Shown here piece by piece: positions 60,529-64,000 of a DNA stretch of 64,000 nt; positions within the stretch are counted from its first letter, which is position 1; each line of letters opens with the position of its first letter. The stretch spans positions 186,001 through 250,000 of the forward strand of contig NZ_JAHFZZ010000003.1 in NCBI RefSeq assembly GCF_018603905.1, written 5' to 3'. The translations under genes were made by a program, and so were the position numbers. The notes below the pieces were generated by a model. That model had not been told where the DNA came from, searched no databases, and saw only the letters and a program-made list of their open reading frames with translations. The stretch is from Nonomuraea sp. NEAU-A123. Lineage in GTDB: Bacteria > Actinomycetota > Actinomycetes > Streptosporangiales > Streptosporangiaceae.

Positions 60529-61269
60529 TCAGGACTCTACCGGCCTGGCCTGCGCCCACACCTTTTCGTAGCTCTCGGCGTAGGTCGCCACCATGTCCCC
60601 GCCGACCACCCGGCGCAGATGCAGAACTGGCGCATTGCCGGCGCGGGTGCCGTACACATGCGTGTTGATCAGGTACTCGTCGTCGGCGCGGTAGATCGAG
60701 TTGTACAGCACCGTGTGGTGCAACCTGATCTCGACGTTGTCCAGGCCGGTGATCGGCCGGTAGAAGACCAGAGCGCTGCGGATCTGCGCGGCCATGCTCT
60801 CCCCCACGCCCTCGTCGCTCCCCCGCTGGGCGACCTCGGCGGAGTCGGGATCGCCGAGCAGGACGCGCACCTTCACCCCTGCACGAGCCTTGTCGGCGAA
60901 CAGCCGCACCATGCCCCCGTCATCGGCGAGGAACAAGCCGCTGTAGGCCAGGACGCCGATCTCCTGGGACGCCGCGGAGAACAGCCGTCCCCAGATGTCC
61001 CGGGGGACGGCCCAGCGATGCGGATAGATCGCGATGACCTCGCTCCCGGACGCTGCAGCCACCTGCTCACGCGTGAGCGCGTCCGGCCACAGGTACGCCT
61101 CGTCCACACCCAGGTACGAAGCCGCAGCAAACCGATGCTTTCGGTACGGCTCGCGCCCCTTAGTGACCCACCGCTCGACGGTCTTGGGTGCGACCTCGAT
61201 CGCCTCGGCCAGGCCGGCGATGTTCACGCCTTTCTGCAGAAGGGCCGCACGTAGCCGTTCGTTCGCCAT
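60529..61269 (-). CDS. XRE-type HTH protein with DUF5919 domain (copy B)
   Basis: 246 aa, a paralogue of 57719-58450: HTH LRAALLQKGVNIAGLAEAIE with VAPKTVERWVTKGREPYRKH, then IYPHRWAVPRDIWGRLFSAA, VRVLLGDPDSAEVAQRGSDE and HTVLYNSIYRADDEYLINTH. The same degenerate phospholipase D-like region is present. It heads the operon with NUDIX. ATG 61269; two ACGTCC-type motifs lie 15-50 bases upstream. Confidence 0.87.
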   Translation of the reverse strand: MANERLRAALLQKGVNIAGLAEAIEVAPKTVERWVTKGREPYRKHRFAAASYLGVDEAYLWPDALTREQVAAASGSEVIAIYPHRWAVPRDIWGRLFSAASQEIGVLAYSGLFLADDGGMVRLFADKARAGVKVRVLLGDPDSAEVAQRGSDEGVGESMAAQIRSALVFYRPITGLDNVEIRLHHTVLYNSIYRADDEYLINTHVYGTRAGNAPVLHLRRVVGGDMVATYAESYEKVWAQARPVES

Positions 61270-61283
61270 TTCACCCGCTCCGA

Positions 61284-61322
61284 GGGACGTCCGGGGACCT
61301 GGCCATCGTAGGCCGGACGTCT
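61284..61322. promoter_or_regulatory. Two ACGTCC-type sites upstream of DUF5919 copy B
   Basis: GGGACGTCCGGGGACCT (61284-61300) is an imperfect version of the 59447 palindrome, and CCGGACGTCT (61313-61322) is a half-site. Both are in the promoter region of the minus-strand DUF5919-NUDIX unit. Confidence 0.6.
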
Positions 61323-61771
61323 TGAACATGTCCCTGCTGCGCGAGCACCAAGCCCTAGCTACAACAGGCTTCACCACCGACAGCGACACGTCATACCGAT
61401 CGGCGAGTTGCCGTAGGGAGGCTTTGGCCGGCGGGGGCAGCAGTGGACCATATGACGACGGCAGGTTGCCGCCCCAAAAATGTGGCTTCGCACCTGCCGT
61501 TCATTCATTGGTGGGCCAAGGTCAAGCAAGGTCTTCGCAGGCGGAGCCTGCCTGGGGAGGGCGTCCGAGCGAAGCGAGGTCCTCCAGGGGTCGGGGCTTT
61601 GGCCCGACTGGAAGCAACGTCTGAGCCCTGATAGCGCGAAGCGCCCGGAAAGCGAAGCCCGTTGTGCGCCGGAGGCGCCCTCAGAAGGGCGTCCGGAGCG
61701 AAGCGGATGCCCTTTTTGGCGGGGCGGGCATCAGATGGCCAACCACCGAATCGGGTAACGGGTGGGCGCGA

Positions 61772-61805
61772 AAAAGGCCCCCCAGGATGATCCCGGAGGG
61801 CCTTT
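61772..61805 (-). terminator. Terminator downstream of tRNA-Arg
   Basis: AAAGGCCC pairs with GGGCCTTT, with an imperfect inner stem; it begins about 10 bases past the tRNA 3' end on the minus strand. Confidence 0.75.
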
Positions 61806-61814
61806 GACATGCTG

Positions 61815-61887
61815 TGCGGCCGGAGGTACTCGAAACCCCAACCTTCTGATCCGTAGTCAGATGCTCTATCCATTGAGCTACGGCCGC
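61815..61887 (-). tRNA. tRNA-Arg (anticodon ACG)
   Basis: 73 nt from 61887 (GCGGCCG...) to 61815 (discriminator A). Acceptor GCGGCCG/CGGCCGC; D arm with AGCTCAATGGATAGAGC; anticodon stem CTGA-CTACGGA-TCAG, anticodon ACG; T arm GGGGTTTCGAGTACCTC. The CCA end is not encoded. It reads CGN codons by A34-to-inosine modification. The 3' half is the right att repeat of the island (copy at 42764-42805). Confidence 0.95.
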
Positions 61888-61944
61888 TCGCTGCGTGAAC
61901 CAGCATAGCGGGTCCAGAGCCGTGCCTCGAACCAGATACCGCCA

Positions 61945-62499
61945 TCACGTCCCAGTAGACCCCACCTTTTTCGGCCAAAGGGTGTAGCTCAGTGGCCAGA
62001 GCAGGGCGATCAGCGGCACCTTCAGCATGCCGTACATGAAATCGATCAGTGCGGCCGTGCGGGACGGTTCGTTGACGAGCCAGACCAGGCCGAGCAGAAG
62101 AGCGCAGGCGATGGCGTACGCGAGGACCATGCGGAGCCAGAAGCCCCACTCGTAGCGGGCGCGGGCCATGCCGCCCTCGGGTGGTTTCCAGGGAGGTGGG
62201 CCGTCGGCGAAGCGGTGGCGGAACTTGGCGTCGGCCCAGCGGATCGTGCGGTGGCCGAAGACGATGGAGTACGCCAGGTACGCGGCTGCTAGGCCGTGCC
62301 TCAGGTCGGCCGTGGCGCCGCCGCGCATGTCTATGACGGCTGCCGCCAGGAGGATCACGTCCAGGAGCGGTACGCAGATGAGGAGGGCGGTGCTGAGTCG
62401 GCGGCGGTTCCAGAGGTAGCGGCTGGCGAGGCCGAGTCCGAGCAGGAGCCAGAAGCCGACTTCGCAGCCGATCAGGATGGCGACAATCACGCATTCCAT
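61945..62499 (-). CDS. Multi-pass membrane protein of unknown function
   Basis: 184 aa with five to six helices (VIVAILIGCEVGFWLLLGLG, ALLICVPLLDVILLAAAVID, MVLAYAIACALLLGLVWLVN and others) and a hydrophilic loop SIVFGHRTIRWADAKFRHRF. ATG 62499 has an AAGG-rich ribosome site and is followed at once by a helix; longer frames are unlikely. It is divergent from the histidine kinase. No family recognised. Confidence 0.75.
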   Translation of the reverse strand: MECVIVAILIGCEVGFWLLLGLGLASRYLWNRRRLSTALLICVPLLDVILLAAAVIDMRGGATADLRHGLAAAYLAYSIVFGHRTIRWADAKFRHRFADGPPPWKPPEGGMARARYEWGFWLRMVLAYAIACALLLGLVWLVNEPSRTAALIDFMYGMLKVPLIALLWPLSYTLWPKKVGSTGT

Positions 62500-62615
62500 C
62501 CTTTTCGCCTCTTCTCCCCGGCACATCGTCAGTGAAGACGAGCCTGTGGATACATCGAAGTGTTTATCCACAGGCGGACCCGCGGAGGAGGGAACCGGGG
62601 CCGGATGGTGGTGGG

Positions 62616-63785
62616 ATGAGGGGCATGAAACGCGAGGCGTCGTGGGCCGGGCTGGTCTTCGTCGTGGGCCTGCTCCTGATCGTGGGTGGAGCCTACACAC
62701 ATCGCGGGGTGCCCATGGGGTGGCTCGTGGTGCCGCTGGCGTTCGTGTGTTCGGGGGTTCTGGTACGGCAGCGCGCGCCGTTGGTGGGGCTGGGCTTGGG
62801 GGTCGTGGGGATCGGCGTCGATCTGTTCCTGGGGCCGTCGTTGCCGACTGTCTTGATATTTACGGACAACGTGTATGCGGGGGCGTTGTACGGGCCAGCG
62901 TGGTTCTCGCGGTGGCTGCTCGGGATCGCGACTGTGCTGGCGGTGTTGGCCGGGGCCGTGACGGGGGTCGTGGCACGTGACTGGCGGCTGCTGGCGGTGA
63001 TCGGGGTTCAGGCGGGGCTCGTGCTGGTCACGCCGGTGACGACGGCGATGGTGTTACGTCAGCAGCGTGACCAGGCCTTGGCCGAACGCGCCAGGGCCGA
63101 GCAGGTGGCGCGGCTGGCCGAGCTCGACCGGCAGGCGGCCATCGCGACGGAGCGTACGCGGATGGCCCGGGAGCTGCATGACATGATCGCCAACCACTTC
63201 AGCGCGATCGCCATCCAGTCGACGGGCGCGCTGTCGCGTACGGATCTGGATGCGGCGGCCGTGCGGAAGATCATGGAATCCGTTCGGGAGAACAGCCTGG
63301 AAGGGCTGGCCGAGATGCGGGCCATGATCGGGCTGTTGCGGCAGGAAGGGGATGAGCCCGAGGCCACCCGGCCGCGGCTGGCCGACGCCGAGAGTCTGGT
63401 CGAGCGGTCGCGGCGGGCGGGGATGCCGGCTGATCTACGTGTGGAAGGGGAGGCGCGGGAGCTGTCACCGGCGGTCGATCTGGCTGGATATCGGATCTTG
63501 CAGGAGGCGCTGACCAATGCGCTCAAGCATGGCGGGCGGCCGGTTGCGGTCGAGGTCGTCTATGAGCCGGGACAGGTGACGGTGGCTGTGGATAACCCTG
63601 TGGACGAACGTACGGCTCGGCTGCCCGGCACTGGCGCGGGGATCGTCGGGATGAGGGAGCGGGCCGCTCTGGTCGGGGGGTCGTTCGAGGGTGGGGCGGA
63701 CGGGGGTTCGTGGCGGGTCAGGGCCACGCTGCCCACGCCAAACGGCTATGGGGAAAGGGTCCATGAACGCGTGGACGGCAAGTAG
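62616..63785 (+). CDS. Sensor histidine kinase (HisKA_3, NarX/DesK-like)
   Basis: About 389 aa. Four to five membrane helices occupy the first 170 residues with no large periplasmic domain. The HisKA_3 box is ERTRMARELHDMIANHFSAI and the HATPase_c motifs are ILQEALTNALKHGGRP and GAGIVGMRERAALVGG. ATG 62616 or 62625. The response-regulator gene starts 21 bases downstream, so they form an operon that continues past the window. Confidence 0.9.
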   Translation: MRGMKREASWAGLVFVVGLLLIVGGAYTHRGVPMGWLVVPLAFVCSGVLVRQRAPLVGLGLGVVGIGVDLFLGPSLPTVLIFTDNVYAGALYGPAWFSRWLLGIATVLAVLAGAVTGVVARDWRLLAVIGVQAGLVLVTPVTTAMVLRQQRDQALAERARAEQVARLAELDRQAAIATERTRMARELHDMIANHFSAIAIQSTGALSRTDLDAAAVRKIMESVRENSLEGLAEMRAMIGLLRQEGDEPEATRPRLADAESLVERSRRAGMPADLRVEGEARELSPAVDLAGYRILQEALTNALKHGGRPVAVEVVYEPGQVTVAVDNPVDERTARLPGTGAGIVGMRERAALVGGSFEGGADGGSWRVRATLPTPNGYGERVHERVDGK

Positions 63786-63806
63786 GGGATCGGTACTGGT
63801 GGTGAG

Positions 63807-64000
63807 ATGACGATCAAGGTGCTGGTCGCGGACGATCATGCGGCCGTCAGGGCGGGGCTGGTGCTGATTCTCGGTGGGGCTCCGGACATCGAGGTCGTCG
63901 GGGAGGCGGCCGATGGTGAGCAGGCGGTGGAGTTGGCTCGCGAGACCCGGCCCGACGTGGTGTTGATGGATGTGCGGATGCCGAAGCTCGACGGCATCTC
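63807..64000 (+). CDS. NarL-type response regulator (partial, runs off the window)
   Basis: Only the first 64 residues are in the window: MTIKVLVADDHAAVRAGLVL, then ETRPDVVLMDVRMPKLDG, the receiver domain with its acidic pocket and phospho-acceptor Asp. GGTGAG precedes the ATG. The LuxR-type HTH would lie beyond 64000. Partner of the kinase upstream. Confidence 0.9.
   Translation, partial: MTIKVLVADDHAAVRAGLVLILGGAPDIEVVGEAADGEQAVELARETRPDVVLMDVRMPKLDGI

Larger units (their letters stand above)
61270..61814. other. Region between DUF5919 copy B and the tRNA
   Basis: No protein gene. It contains the operator motifs at 61284-61322 and the tRNA terminator (61772-61805). Short palindromic repeats (GAGCGAAGCGAGG and GGAGCGAAGCGGA types) occur near 61567-61705. 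Confidence 0.5.

Overview
The window is chromosomal DNA from a high-GC filamentous actinobacterium, probably of the Streptosporangiales/Streptomycetales type. That placement is an inference from GC-rich third codon positions, frequent GTG starts, and lineage-typical families: Methyltransf_19/DUF574 methyltransferases, an XRE-DUF5753 regulator, DUF5919 regulators, ECF41 sigma factors and a secreted M4 protease. No ribosomal or other phylogenetic marker is present. I saw no rRNA genes and no CRISPR array.

About 0-42 kb is an accessory arm with many small regulated cassettes. In order it holds: a DUF574 methyltransferase divergent from a two-wHTH GntR regulator; a tiny Cys-rich ORF; NUDIX, Sel1-type and DUF6745 genes; a PadR-MFS-P450 operon with a 20-bp palindromic operator; an SIS isomerase; a DUF4267-cupin-DUF2871 operon with two identical palindromes but no regulator left; a second DUF574 methyltransferase next to XRE-DUF5753; an AlkZ-like wHTH protein, DinB, WYL, AraC and MFS genes; a two-component system divergent from an ABC exporter with two lipoproteins (S41 protease and PAF-AH-like hydrolase); an M4 protease; a secreted EEP-family protein; a secreted protein made only of two FtsX extracellular domains; and an ECF41 sigma factor between an FAD oxidoreductase and a carotenoid-type membrane protein. 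This arm also carries clear gene wreckage: a truncated SDR, a sulfatase, an LCMT-type methyltransferase, a Crp-like regulator and several integrase scraps.

About 41-62 kb is a mobile or defence-type island. An intact tRNA-Arg(ACG) lies at 61815-61887 (minus). A 42-bp copy of its 3' half, with one mismatch, lies in the same orientation at 42764-42805, so the two look like att repeats bounding about 19.1 kb. An integrase remnant and a duplicated integrase 3'-end/terminator lie at the left end, which suggests repeated insertion at one site. Inside are a 1069-aa STAND protein (nuclease-like N-terminus, NB-ARC, TPR), a membrane protein, an IS21 helper (IstB) remnant, a two-gene module with a PD-(D/E)xK-like protein, a three-zinc-ribbon/Vsr-like nuclease/helicase-associated protein, a tRNA-like sequence, and a membrane/pentapeptide/Sel1 pair with a perfect 96-bp tandem repeat. 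The STAND gene and the two-gene module are visibly richer in A+T than the flanks. Defence function is inferred from domain architecture and context.

The right end of the island (57.7-61.3 kb) is a regulatory cassette: two paralogous XRE-DUF5919 proteins, a small protein, a two-wHTH GntR regulator, an HD hydrolase and a NUDIX hydrolase, all sharing an ACGTCC-type operator. After the tRNA, ordinary genes resume: a membrane protein, then a NarL-type histidine kinase and response regulator running off the window.
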